Positions 42,181 through 51,400 of a stretch of DNA of 64,000 bases are shown piece by piece. Origin of the DNA: Arthrobacter sp. Soil763 (lineage in GTDB: Bacteria; Actinomycetota; Actinomycetes; Actinomycetales; Micrococcaceae); NCBI RefSeq assembly GCF_001428365.1, contig NZ_LMSH01000003.1:1-64000 (forward strand), in the 5' to 3' direction. Position 1 is the stretch's first letter. Every line of letters starts with the position of its first letter. Under the pieces are notes generated by a model. It was not told the origin of the DNA, searched no databases, and worked only from the letters and a program-made list of their open reading frames with translations. The position numbers were made by a program, and so were the translations under genes.

Positions 42181-43413
42181 CTATGCGCTCAGCAACTTCG
42201 AGAGGTAGCTTTCCCCCACCACAGTAATCCCGTAAGCGCGGGCTTTCTTGGCTTTGCCCGACAGGCTGTCGGGATCGGCCGCCACCAAGAGTTTCACTGC
42301 TTTGGTGATCGCCGGATGCGGTACAAAGCCTGCGGCTCTGAGGTCCGCCTCGATTTCGCTTCGATCCCGCGACATTTCACCGGTAAGGACGACCTTGTCA
42401 CCGGCGGCCAGCACCAGCGACTGTCCAACGGCACCGCTGTCTGTGTCTTGTACGGCGATCGGGGCGGCCAGTCCTTGGGTGATCGAATCCTGGCTGATAC
42501 CGAGCAGGCCTGCAACCAGTCGAAGATCAGCTTCCTCCTCCGGCGTGATGACGCCGTCTTGCCAGGCTGCGGCAAGCATCGCGACCATGTAGTCGACGTG
42601 AAGTTGTTCCGCGGAACTACGACTGATTCCGAGCTCATCGGCCAGTGCAACGAGGCTGTTCGCCTCGGATGCGGAGATCTGCCGGTCCATGAGCGCCCGG
42701 TCGAGCATGGCCAGGTAGGCAGTGTGCTCGTCGGTGCCGGCCACTTCGGGCAGCCGGTTGACCAGGCGCTCCAGAAAATGTGGCTGCGGCTCCTCCGTCG
42801 TTGGACGCAGGGCAGGTGGCTGGCGCTTTGGCGTCACAGCCGGCCAGGACGCGAAATAGGCCCGGTCGAGGGCACTGAACCATTCGGGGTTTTCGGAATC
42901 CATGTGCAGGTAGTTGCTCAGCACATGGGCGGCGGCCTCAGCGTCGTCGCCGGCGCTGTGTGCATTGTCGAGGCTCACTCCGAAGCTGTCGCAGCAGTCC
43001 TTCAACGACCGTCCTGCGCCCGGCAGGTACCGCCGTGCCAGCTTCATCGTGCAGAGGCAGTCGTGGACCTCGAATGGAATGGCAAGTCCTGCCCGCCCCA
43101 GCTCATGGGAAACGAAGCGGTAATCGAACTGGACGTTATGGGCGACTAGGACACGCCCCGCGAGGAGGCCCATCACATCGTGGGCGATGTCGTCAAAAAC
43201 CGGGGCGTTCAGCACGTCAGCGGCCCGGATGCCATGGATGTGTTGCGGCCCAAGGTCCCGCTCAGGATTGACGAGCGTCTCCCAGCGGTTGCTGACAGTC
43301 CCATCCGGTTCGACGTGCACGACGGCGATCTCGGCAATGCGGTGACTCCCAGGATAAAGCCCGGTCGTTTCAACGTCAACAACAGCATAACCAGCGCTCA
43401 AATTGTTCCCCAT
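42181..43413 (-). CDS. DnaQ-like 3'-5' exonuclease with TerB-like and BRCT domains
   Basis: A 410-residue three-domain protein. Residues 8-170 are a DEDDh exonuclease: VVDVETTG (Asp13, Glu15), HNVQFDYRF, and HSAGDDAEAA with the late His and Asp. Residues about 220-305 are a helical TerB-like module (DRQISASEANSLVALADELG and DGVITPEEEADLRLVAGLLG). Residues about 335-408 are a BRCT domain (GDKVVLTGEMS ... YGITVVGESYLSKLL). The plan recalls DNA polymerase III epsilon-like nucleases coupled to a damage-signalling fold. ATG 43413 lacks a ribosome-binding site; a TTG four codons later has GGGGAA before it. It is tightly packed between the GmrSD-like gene and the RecB-like nuclease gene. Confidence 0.9.
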   Translation of the reverse strand: MGNNLSAGYAVVDVETTGLYPGSHRIAEIAVVHVEPDGTVSNRWETLVNPERDLGPQHIHGIRAADVLNAPVFDDIAHDVMGLLAGRVLVAHNVQFDYRFVSHELGRAGLAIPFEVHDCLCTMKLARRYLPGAGRSLKDCCDSFGVSLDNAHSAGDDAEAAAHVLSNYLHMDSENPEWFSALDRAYFASWPAVTPKRQPPALRPTTEEPQPHFLERLVNRLPEVAGTDEHTAYLAMLDRALMDRQISASEANSLVALADELGISRSSAEQLHVDYMVAMLAAAWQDGVITPEEEADLRLVAGLLGISQDSITQGLAAPIAVQDTDSGAVGQSLVLAAGDKVVLTGEMSRDRSEIEADLRAAGFVPHPAITKAVKLLVAADPDSLSGKAKKARAYGITVVGESYLSKLLSA

Positions 43414-43420
43414 ATCAGTG

Positions 43421-45211
43421 TTAAAGGCTGCGGTAGTAGTCCCGGATGAAGTGCGACATTAAGAGACGACGCTCGGTAAGGAAGTCACCGTACGACTCTG
43501 CGGTGGTTGTATAGATCGAATCCGGCACCGCGTTCGCAGCTAGGTTTTCCTTGAGTTCATACAACTCTGTGATCTCGCCAAGCCGACGCTCACCGTCGGC
43601 GATCTGCATATTGAGTCGCTCCATGTAGTCGGCGGGCGCCGAGTCTTTGATTCCTATATTGATTGGCGTCTCGGTCAGCGCAAAATTAGCAATTTGGTTG
43701 TAGTCATTTCGATCAGCTACACCGTTCTTCTGCAAGTAGTTCTTCGGGACCAGGTGGTGGATGTCGCCGGACTCCTCCAACATGTTGGCCACGGTAATGT
43801 TCTTGGAGAGAAAACCTCTGGCGCCGGAGTGCACCTGGGCGGCCAAGTACGTCTGAAAGAACGGGCTCCTTACGCTAGGACTTTCCATGGCCATAGGGAC
43901 GGCTACGTCCCAGAAGTTGTCGCTCATTGATGACTTCTCAATGTTGTCCAAAAACTCGCTTGCTCCCAGTTCCGATATTCTCCGGATGTCAGCGTCGAAG
44001 GCTGATTCAAATGAGCCGGTGTATCGAGTCGTGATGAGGGACATTACAAACCACTTCCGGACCACCCGTTTGATGTCGCCTTCGGTCATCCGCCCTTCAC
44101 CGCGTAGGTGGAGATACATGGCATATGCGAAGTTCAGTGCGTTCTTGGAACTGATCATGCTCGGCGAAACGAACCCAGCTGACTTGATCGTCATCGTGAA
44201 CTGCTGAAAGTTGTACTCGTTGACGATTTCGAGGAGAACACTCTCCAATTTTTTGAACGACTCGACAGCGAGCTCTTCGTCGAAGCTCCTGGTCTCGAAG
44301 TCGCGCCCGGAAAGGACGCTAACCAGAGCGGCCACCTTTCCCCGTTTGAAGGCCTTGATTCCCGCCACCCGGATAACATCGGTGTACGTCGGATCGTAGA
44401 GGTCGGAGGTATCCCGACGAAGCCACGCAATCTTCTGCATGTATCCCGAGGCCGCAAAGGCCGAATCGTTCTCCGCGATGTCGTCATAGACGTGAGGGGC
44501 CACCGCAAGGTGGCAAAAGTAGTCGATCAGCTTGCGCAGGTTAGATCCGAACTCGCCGTGGCTCGCGATCTTACTCATGGCGAAGTCAGCGCTACTCAGA
44601 GGCACACCTTTAGAGTTGATTCGAATGAAGATTTCGGTCACCGTGTTGATGTCGAGATCTTCACCGAGCGTGATGATTCCCACTTGTGCCGTCTTAATTG
44701 CCCCCAGCTTGCCGAACGCCTGTTCAACGGCGAGCTCGTCCACGCTTGGATTTGCGGCCAAATAGTCTCGCATGATTCCCAGAACCGACGGCGCACTAAT
44801 GAATTCCGAAACGTCGGAGAGCCACTCGGGGCTCTTTTCTAGGACCGGTGTAAGTGTTGCAAACTCTTCAGAGACGGGGTTGAACGCGATCTTAATCCGC
44901 TTCCGCGCATAGCTCTTGTCCACCACCGGCTCTCCGACTAGCGCCGCAGTCATTGCCGTAATACGTTGCTGACCATCAATAAGGATCTGTTTGAAGTTTG
45001 AAGTGCTGCCATCCTTTAGTCCAACCTCGAGACTCTGCCAGGTGATGAGGTACCCGATAGGAAACCCGTTGTACAAGGAGTCCATGAGGTCACGGACCTT
45101 GGTCGAGTTCCACACGAAAGGCCGCTGCATCTCGGGGATGGCGATCTGTTTGCTGCGGACCCACCCAAGCAGCGTGTCCACTTGCTGCTGCTGAACTGTA
45201 TATTTCGCCAT
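43421..45211 (-). CDS. DUF262/DUF1524 (GmrSD-like) restriction protein
   Basis: A 596-residue single-chain relative of GmrS-GmrD, the type IV restriction enzyme against modified phage DNA, and of SspE. The N-terminal DUF262 domain has the ParB-like motif IDGQQRITAM (Asp79-Gln-Gln-Arg) used for nucleotide hydrolysis. A middle helical region leads to a DUF1524 HNH nuclease with DIHHLVPKNYL (His485-His486) and the Asn pair in DYNQIAN (505, 509). ATG 45211 is preceded by an A-rich stretch with AAGAAACGAAG-type purines. Its stop lies seven bases before the exonuclease start, so it heads a compact operon. It probably senses and cuts modified DNA. Confidence 0.9.
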   Translation of the reverse strand: MAKYTVQQQQVDTLLGWVRSKQIAIPEMQRPFVWNSTKVRDLMDSLYNGFPIGYLITWQSLEVGLKDGSTSNFKQILIDGQQRITAMTAALVGEPVVDKSYARKRIKIAFNPVSEEFATLTPVLEKSPEWLSDVSEFISAPSVLGIMRDYLAANPSVDELAVEQAFGKLGAIKTAQVGIITLGEDLDINTVTEIFIRINSKGVPLSSADFAMSKIASHGEFGSNLRKLIDYFCHLAVAPHVYDDIAENDSAFAASGYMQKIAWLRRDTSDLYDPTYTDVIRVAGIKAFKRGKVAALVSVLSGRDFETRSFDEELAVESFKKLESVLLEIVNEYNFQQFTMTIKSAGFVSPSMISSKNALNFAYAMYLHLRGEGRMTEGDIKRVVRKWFVMSLITTRYTGSFESAFDADIRRISELGASEFLDNIEKSSMSDNFWDVAVPMAMESPSVRSPFFQTYLAAQVHSGARGFLSKNITVANMLEESGDIHHLVPKNYLQKNGVADRNDYNQIANFALTETPINIGIKDSAPADYMERLNMQIADGERRLGEITELYELKENLAANAVPDSIYTTTAESYGDFLTERRLLMSHFIRDYYRSL

Positions 45212-45361
45212 TATCTTCGTTTCTTTCTATCATTTTTTGGCGCCGATGCCCGTGGAGCAAGGCTCCGGCATGCCGGCCATACCAGTGGCCAACGCCCGCC
45301 AAGCTCGCGATCGTTCCTATGCGGTCGAGATTCCAACCTGCGCACCCAACCGGTGCTTGCT

Positions 45362-47692
45362 TCAGTCGTTGCCGCTCAGGATAATCGCGATCTTCTCCAA
45401 CACTGCCGGCAAGATGGCCGGCTGGACGCTTTGCCGGATCTTCTCAGCCAGGTGCGTGGCATTTGATTCAGCAAGCCCAAGCTCGAAGGGTCCGAGCTTA
45501 TCCAATTCGATCCTGCCAAAGGGCGCACGCAGTACGTCTGGATCGGCCTGGTCTGGACCGCTAGATGGGTTGCTTTGTTCCACATTCTCTTCTGACCGAA
45601 CTGAGGGATGCTCTCCTAATTCAGCGGCGTCTCTCTCGGGCATTCCTGGCACCGGCGCTTCGTCCGGTCCACCGAGGAGTACCGGCAGCCGCCCAGCCGG
45701 ATATACAACATCCAAGTACGTTGTCGTGCGGGTTAGCGCGATGTAGAGCATCCGGCCGCCGTGCGGCATATCCAAAATCGCCTGGGGGTCCGCAACAATG
45801 ACAGCGTCAAACTCAAGACCTTTGGAATCCTCCGGGGTAACCAGATTTATGGCGGAGGATAGTCCGCCGTCACTCGACTGGCTCCACTGGAGATCTTTCG
45901 CCTCGAATGCTGTTCGTAGTTCCGGCCACCGTTCCTCACAGGCGACCACACCTACAAATCGCCCGCGTCCGCTGTGTTCGAAGACCGCAGCGACAATAGC
46001 ATCAGCAAAATCCGTTTGAGTAGTTCTTATGAAGCGCGGCTGCTGCCCGGCCTCACGGAGAATCGTGGGGGGTGTGACAGCGGGCGCTGCCGACTTTAGA
46101 ACCGGCAGCGCGACGTCGAAAACCTCTTTAGGCACACGATAACCATGCTCGAGCTCCACTACGGCGGACGGCAACGACGACCCGAGCAAGACTTGAACGT
46201 CATCCCAGGAATTACGGGAGTAAGGTCCGGTGGACTGGGCAATGTCGCCAACGACAGTCATGGAGCCGGTCTTTGACCGTCGACGGATCGCCATAAGCTG
46301 CATCTCTGACAGGTCCTGTGCTTCGTCGACCACTATGTGCCCATAGAGCGTTGGTTCGCCGCGCATGATTTCAGTGGCTTCATCGATCAAGGCCAGGTCG
46401 GCCATGGTCCATGGTTCGTCAGCAATTCGGGGGGCGGAAGGCCGGTGTAGCAGAGAAATTTCTACTGCGCTGAGGAATCCTTCCCCAGCGCGCTGCAGCC
46501 TTTCCGATGATCCGAGTAGTTCGCGGATGAACTGGGGCGGCGTTATCTGAGGCCAAATCTTTTCGACTTCGGCGTCGAGCGACACTGGGTCAAGAGCCGA
46601 TTCCAGAACCGTGCCGCGGGCAGCGCCAAGCTGGGGCCCTACGAGCCGCAGGATTTGTTGGCGGAGGGCAAGACGGCCATCAGCAAAAGTTGCGCTGCTT
46701 ATGGACCTGATGATCTCTGCCAGTTCACCGGCGTTTGCAGTCACCGTTGAACCAGATCCCCTGCGCCGAATCTTGATGTCCGCATTCGGGATTCGTACCC
46801 GCTGCTGGAGTCCAGTGGCGAGTACGTCGCTCATTCTGGATGAGCCCTTTACCGATGCGACGTTGTCGGATTCGCGGCCGCCGACCCGAATGTCAGCAGC
46901 GAGCAGCTGCTGGAGTGCTTGCTGTTGGACGTTTTCGTCACCGAGATCCGGGAGGACCCGCCGGATGTAGCGTGTGAAAGTCGGGTTCGGTCCCACCACG
47001 AGAACATCCTCTGGCGGCAACTCGTCTTGAAAGTTGAAGAGAAGCCAGGATACCCGGTGCAGGGCAACCGCTGTCTTGCCCGTTCCCGGTCCGCCCTGAA
47101 CAACGAGGAGTTGGTCTTTGGCGGCTCGTACCAGCTTGTCCTGGGCGGCCTGTATGGTCCGCACGATGTCGACCATGGCTCCACTTCGACGCCGCTGCAT
47201 GGCCTGCAATAGGGCGTCGCCGCCGTACTTGGCGCTTTCAAGCTCGACGACGGCTGCAGCGATATCACCAAAGACCAAGTCCTCGAAGTCGCGGATTTCG
47301 TTTCCGAGACAGTCGTAGGTCCTTTTCCGAGACAGGCCCAGAGGTTCCTGCGCAGTGGCCTGGCTGTAGGGCTCGGCCGCTTTCGACTGCCAGTTGGTCA
47401 CCAGCAGGTCTTTCTGTTCATTGAGGATTCGCACTTTGCCGATGTAAAGGGGATCTTCACCGTCGGCGTCGATGCGGCCAAAGGCAGCCGGCTCATCCGG
47501 CGCGACGATTGTCCGTCGGTTGGCTTCTAATTGCATGGCGCGGCGCTCTGCGGCTGTCCCCCCAGAGAAATTCGACGGAGCCCAAGATGCTGCGGCGGCT
47601 TCACGATGTTCCTTGGCGGCGTCGAAATAAGCCTGCTCTTGATCTTTCTCGGCGATCTTAGAGAGATCCCTGACTGTCGCTTCCGCGCTCAT
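45362..47692 (-). CDS. HelD/HelR-like RNA-polymerase-associated SF1 ATPase
   Basis: A 776-residue protein with the HelD plan: an N-terminal coiled-coil (residues 10-60), the HelD signature DPLYIGKVRI ... LLVTNWQSKAAEPYSQAT, then UvrD-type ATPase motifs GGPGTGKTAVALHR (200-213), VVDEAQDLS, VGDIAQS, and LYIALTRTTTYLDVVYPAG. HelD proteins remove stalled RNA polymerase from DNA, and some actinobacterial forms (HelR) give rifamycin tolerance. The C-terminal 110 residues after the ATPase are an acidic linker plus a short helical domain, unlike the shorter tails I know. ATG 47692 has AAGGGG before it; the frame is open 84 codons upstream. Its presence inside a defence island is notable. Confidence 0.88.
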   Translation of the reverse strand: MSAEATVRDLSKIAEKDQEQAYFDAAKEHREAAAASWAPSNFSGGTAAERRAMQLEANRRTIVAPDEPAAFGRIDADGEDPLYIGKVRILNEQKDLLVTNWQSKAAEPYSQATAQEPLGLSRKRTYDCLGNEIRDFEDLVFGDIAAAVVELESAKYGGDALLQAMQRRRSGAMVDIVRTIQAAQDKLVRAAKDQLLVVQGGPGTGKTAVALHRVSWLLFNFQDELPPEDVLVVGPNPTFTRYIRRVLPDLGDENVQQQALQQLLAADIRVGGRESDNVASVKGSSRMSDVLATGLQQRVRIPNADIKIRRRGSGSTVTANAGELAEIIRSISSATFADGRLALRQQILRLVGPQLGAARGTVLESALDPVSLDAEVEKIWPQITPPQFIRELLGSSERLQRAGEGFLSAVEISLLHRPSAPRIADEPWTMADLALIDEATEIMRGEPTLYGHIVVDEAQDLSEMQLMAIRRRSKTGSMTVVGDIAQSTGPYSRNSWDDVQVLLGSSLPSAVVELEHGYRVPKEVFDVALPVLKSAAPAVTPPTILREAGQQPRFIRTTQTDFADAIVAAVFEHSGRGRFVGVVACEERWPELRTAFEAKDLQWSQSSDGGLSSAINLVTPEDSKGLEFDAVIVADPQAILDMPHGGRMLYIALTRTTTYLDVVYPAGRLPVLLGGPDEAPVPGMPERDAAELGEHPSVRSEENVEQSNPSSGPDQADPDVLRAPFGRIELDKLGPFELGLAESNATHLAEKIRQSVQPAILPAVLEKIAIILSGND

Positions 47693-47744
47693 GAACGAGC
47701 CCCTTCGCTGAGGACCCCCACGGCCCGGACTGATGTACGAAGAC

Positions 47745-47770
47745 AAATGTAATCTGTGGCACAGACATTT
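47745..47770. promoter_or_regulatory. Dyad upstream of the HelD-like gene
   Basis: TCTGTG-G-CACAGA (47753-47765) is a perfect 6-bp inverted repeat, with an outer AAATG/CATTT pair offset by three bases. It lies about 60 bases before the HelD-like start codon, suiting an operator or promoter-proximal hairpin. No regulator gene is next to it. Confidence 0.4.
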
Positions 47771-47898
47771 CTTTGCAGGTTCGCCGCGACAAGCCAGGCT
47801 TATAGTGCGGGCACATTGCCAGCCACGGGCAAGAGAGGACCATCGAATTTGGAGCTCGGCACGTTCTGGTGCGAGCACGCGCAGCCACCCCTTAGTTG

Positions 47899-48375
47899 TC
47901 AGATGACGCGGCGTACGGACGGTCTGCTCATTCGCCCCGGCCAAGCACTCCTGTCCCGCGCAGAACGCTGTAGCGCCAAAGCCTCTTCATAGAAAGCTAG
48001 TCTCGTAGCGGAACGTCCGAGATTGTTTTGGGTGAGCGCAAAGCTCAGTGCCAGAACCAGACCCAAGGCAGCGACTCCACCCCCGACAATCAAAGGATGA
48101 ATAGGCAGATCGGCCAACTGAAATACCCCCGAAACGATCAGTGGGTAGGCGACCAGGGCGGCACCCGCAAAGACGGCAACCAAAGCACCAAAGCTCCCTC
48201 CACCCAGGTGTGCCGTATCTCGTCGAAGCTCTCTCAATTCTTCAAACTGCAGCAGGGGATCCAGCGCCAGGAATGCGGCTACTTCAGACGGTCGAACACG
48301 AGGATCTAGACGGAACAGCCTTTCCAAGCGTTCGCTACTTATTGTGGGATATTGCCTGGGTTCGTATGAATGCAT
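47899..48375 (-). CDS. Small two-helix membrane protein, unknown function
   Basis: A 158-residue protein. The first 60 residues are soluble and charged (SSERLERLFRLDPRVRPSEV), followed by two hydrophobic helices (about 66-88 and 95-115) and a basic C-terminal tail. This looks like a cytoplasmic domain with a membrane hairpin. The ATG has no clear ribosome-binding site, so the true start could be slightly downstream. It sits between the PLD-DEAD gene and the HelD-like gene in the same direction. I do not recognise the family; a membrane-tethered partner of the neighbouring defence genes is possible. Confidence 0.65.
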   Translation of the reverse strand: MHSYEPRQYPTISSERLERLFRLDPRVRPSEVAAFLALDPLLQFEELRELRRDTAHLGGGSFGALVAVFAGAALVAYPLIVSGVFQLADLPIHPLIVGGGVAALGLVLALSFALTQNNLGRSATRLAFYEEALALQRSARDRSAWPGRMSRPSVRRVI

Positions 48376-48480
48376 GGAGGAAGCCTATTGGTTTGATGTC
48401 TCAGAGATCTGCCGCACCTCCGCGGGTTCCCTGCCCAAACTGCCATAATCTATAGTGCCTACTCGTTCCGCATGGGCCGG

Positions 48481-51400
48481 TTATTGAGCTACCGCAGCCG
48501 CTGTGGCGTAAACATCCGCCGGCATCGGCCGGTGCAGCTTCCAAGTGATCGCAATCGGCTTCTCCCCCGCGTGCTGCACATAGTCCACCTGGCCGAGACA
48601 CGCATACGGAACAGTCAGACCTGTCTCGTCTTCGGCCGCATCCCTGGTGAAGATGAGGATCTTCGAATCGCGCGCAGCCCGATTCAAGTACCTTCTTCCC
48701 GTCGGGCTACCCGGCGAGGTCGCGTTCTGCGATTCCCAGTGGAACAGCTCCGGGCTGATGGCGTAGTCCTTATACATGGTCGTGGCCGAGTGCTTCTTGT
48801 CGTCCTTGTTGAGAGTGACAAAGAAGGCATCGGTGGATGTCGCGGGGCACCAGGCCACACCCTCGCGATGCTGCACACTCTTGCCTAGTTCCAGGGAACC
48901 GTACTGCAGGGCCGAAAGGACTTCCTCACGCCGATAGGTGGCGTGCGAGAGCAGTGGGATGTGCTGCAACCCTGCTCCAAGGCCCTTGGCGGCATGCTTG
49001 GAGGCTGCCACACCGAGTCTCACGATCTGGCGGATCTCGCTGCAGACAAACTTGTAGCCGCGCAGGTGGTCGAGGCCGGCGTCGTAAGACTGGAAGCCGC
49101 CGCCGTCGTCCCAAAGCGTGTAGAACAGCATGCGGGCGAAGGTCTGCTCGCGCATGCCGAGGTCCGCGTAGCGGGGAGCGTCTGCGCCGACGAGCATCGA
49201 GTAGGCATCGGCGCGTTCCGGATCGTCTACATGGATCAGACGCGCCATCCGGCTGAGGAGCTTTTTTTCGTCGGCGTCCGAGAGCTCTTGAATCCTCCCC
49301 GTGATGACTGCCTCCAGCGGAGAGAACCCCTCGATCAAACCGGCCGTGCGCAAGTACCCGGTCCACGAGTCCTTCGTGGACCGGTAAATCGACTTCACGT
49401 CGTTCCCGGACCGCTCGAGATACGCATGCAGCTCGGTCTCCGCGTACGAGGCGATGTCCCGGACGAGCTGCACCCGGTTGAACCGCAGCTGCGCCTTGAT
49501 GTTGTTCAGCACCACCTTCTGCGCCACCCTGTCCAGCACAATCTGAGAGCCCGACGGCAGGTACGGGAACTCGTCCTCGACCGCCTTTTCCAGTTCCTTG
49601 CGCCCGTAGCCGGTGAGGGCCCGGTAGCGCAGATCGAAGCGGAATTCACGGCGCTGCTGGCCGATGAAGTCCATGACGGTCAGCACCGCCTTGCCCTCGG
49701 CTCGACGCAGGCCCCGTCCCAGTTGCTGAAGGAAGATCGTGGCGCTCTGCGTGGGCCGGAGCATCAGGATGGTGTCCACCTGCGGCAGGTCCAGGCCTTC
49801 GTTGAAGAGGTCGACGGCGAAGATGCAGTTGATCTCGCGTGCGGCGAGACGCTTCAGCGCCGCCGCCCGGTCGGCGTCGTCGGTGCTGCCGTCGACCGCA
49901 ACGGACGCGATCCCGGCGCGGTTGAAGACCTCCGCCATGTAGTGGGCGTGCTGGACCGAGACGCAAAAGCCGATGGCCCGCATCTGCTCGGTGCTGGTGA
50001 CCTTGTCGCGGAGTTCGCGGATCACCTTGGCGGAGCGGGCGTCGTTGCCGGTGTAGAGGTTGTTCAGCTGCGCGGTGTCGTAGTTGCCGCGCTTCCATTC
50101 CAGCTGGCTGAGGTCGACGTCGTCCGAGACACCGAAGTAGTGGAACGGCACCAGCAGATCCGCGTCCAGGGCGTCCCAAAGGCGCAGTTCGCTGGCGGTG
50201 CGGCCGTCGAAGAACTGCTGGGCGACGTCGACGCCGTCGCCGCGTTCCGGCGTCGCGGTCAGCCCGAGGAGCTGCTGCGGTTGCAGGTGGTCCAGCAGCC
50301 GGCGGTAGGTGGGCGCCATAGCATGGTGGAATTCATCGATGACGACGACGTCGAAGAAGTCGGGTGCCAGCTGTTCAATGCCGAGGGATGACAGCGACTG
50401 GACGGAGGCGAAGATGTGCTTCCACTGCCTGGGTTTGTGCTCCCCGACGTAAAGTTCGCCGAAGGCGCCGTCCTGCATGACGTCGCGGTAGGTGCGCATG
50501 GCCTGCTTGAGGATTTCCTGGCGGTGGGCGACAAAGAGCAACTTCAGGTTCTTGCCGGCCGCTTCGCAGAGACGCTTGTAGTCCAGCGCGGCGATGACGG
50601 TTTTGCCGGTGCCGGTGGCGGCGACCAGGAGGTTGTGGTTGAAGCCCTTGAGCCGCTCGGCTTCGAGGTCTTCAAGCATTTCCTCCTGGTGGAGGAAAGG
50701 CTGAAGCTCAAGGCCGGTGGCTGCCCCGGGGACCGCTGTGCGCCGGCCGCCGTTTCGTTCCAGCGCGGCGTCCAGCTTTTCGCCGTCGCGTTCGGGATCG
50801 TAGCTCTGGAAGGCGCGTTGTTCCCAGTAGCTGTCGAAGGTGACCTCGAACCTGTTCAGGAGTGCGGGCGTGCCGACGGAGCTGAGCCGGACGTTCCATT
50901 CGAGGCCGTCGAGGAGGGCTGCCTGGCTCAGGTTGGAGCTGCCGACGTAGGCGGTGTCGAAGCCTGAGTTGCGGCGGAACAGCCAGGCCTTGGCATGGAG
51001 ACGGGTGGCCTGGGTTTCGTAATTTATCTTCACTTCGGCGCCGTAACGTGTGACGAGCTCGTCGATGGCACGGCGTTCTGTGGCACCCATGTAAGTCGTG
51101 GTGATGACGCGGAGTTTGGCGCCTCGCTCCCTGAGCTCCTCGAGCGCCGGATGGAGCAGGCGGAGGCCTGTCCAACGGACGAAGGCGCAGAGGAGATCCA
51201 CGGTGTTTGCGGATTCGATCTCGGTTCGGAGTTCCGCGGCGAGGTTCGGATCGTCCTTGCTGTTGGTCAGCAGAGCCGAATCGCCGAGTTTGGTGGTGGG
51301 GCGGCGCAGGTTGCGGCGTTTAAGGGTGTCCGGGCGGTGGAGGGACTGGAGTTGGGTGGGGCCGGGTGCGATGCGGTCCCCGATGTTCAATTCCCGGAGG

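Noticed and set aside
47693-47900. Rifamycin-associated promoter element expected upstream of HelR-type genes
   Set aside because: Only a GGGGCT half appears near the start codon; the second half of such an inverted repeat is not there. My memory of the element is approximate.
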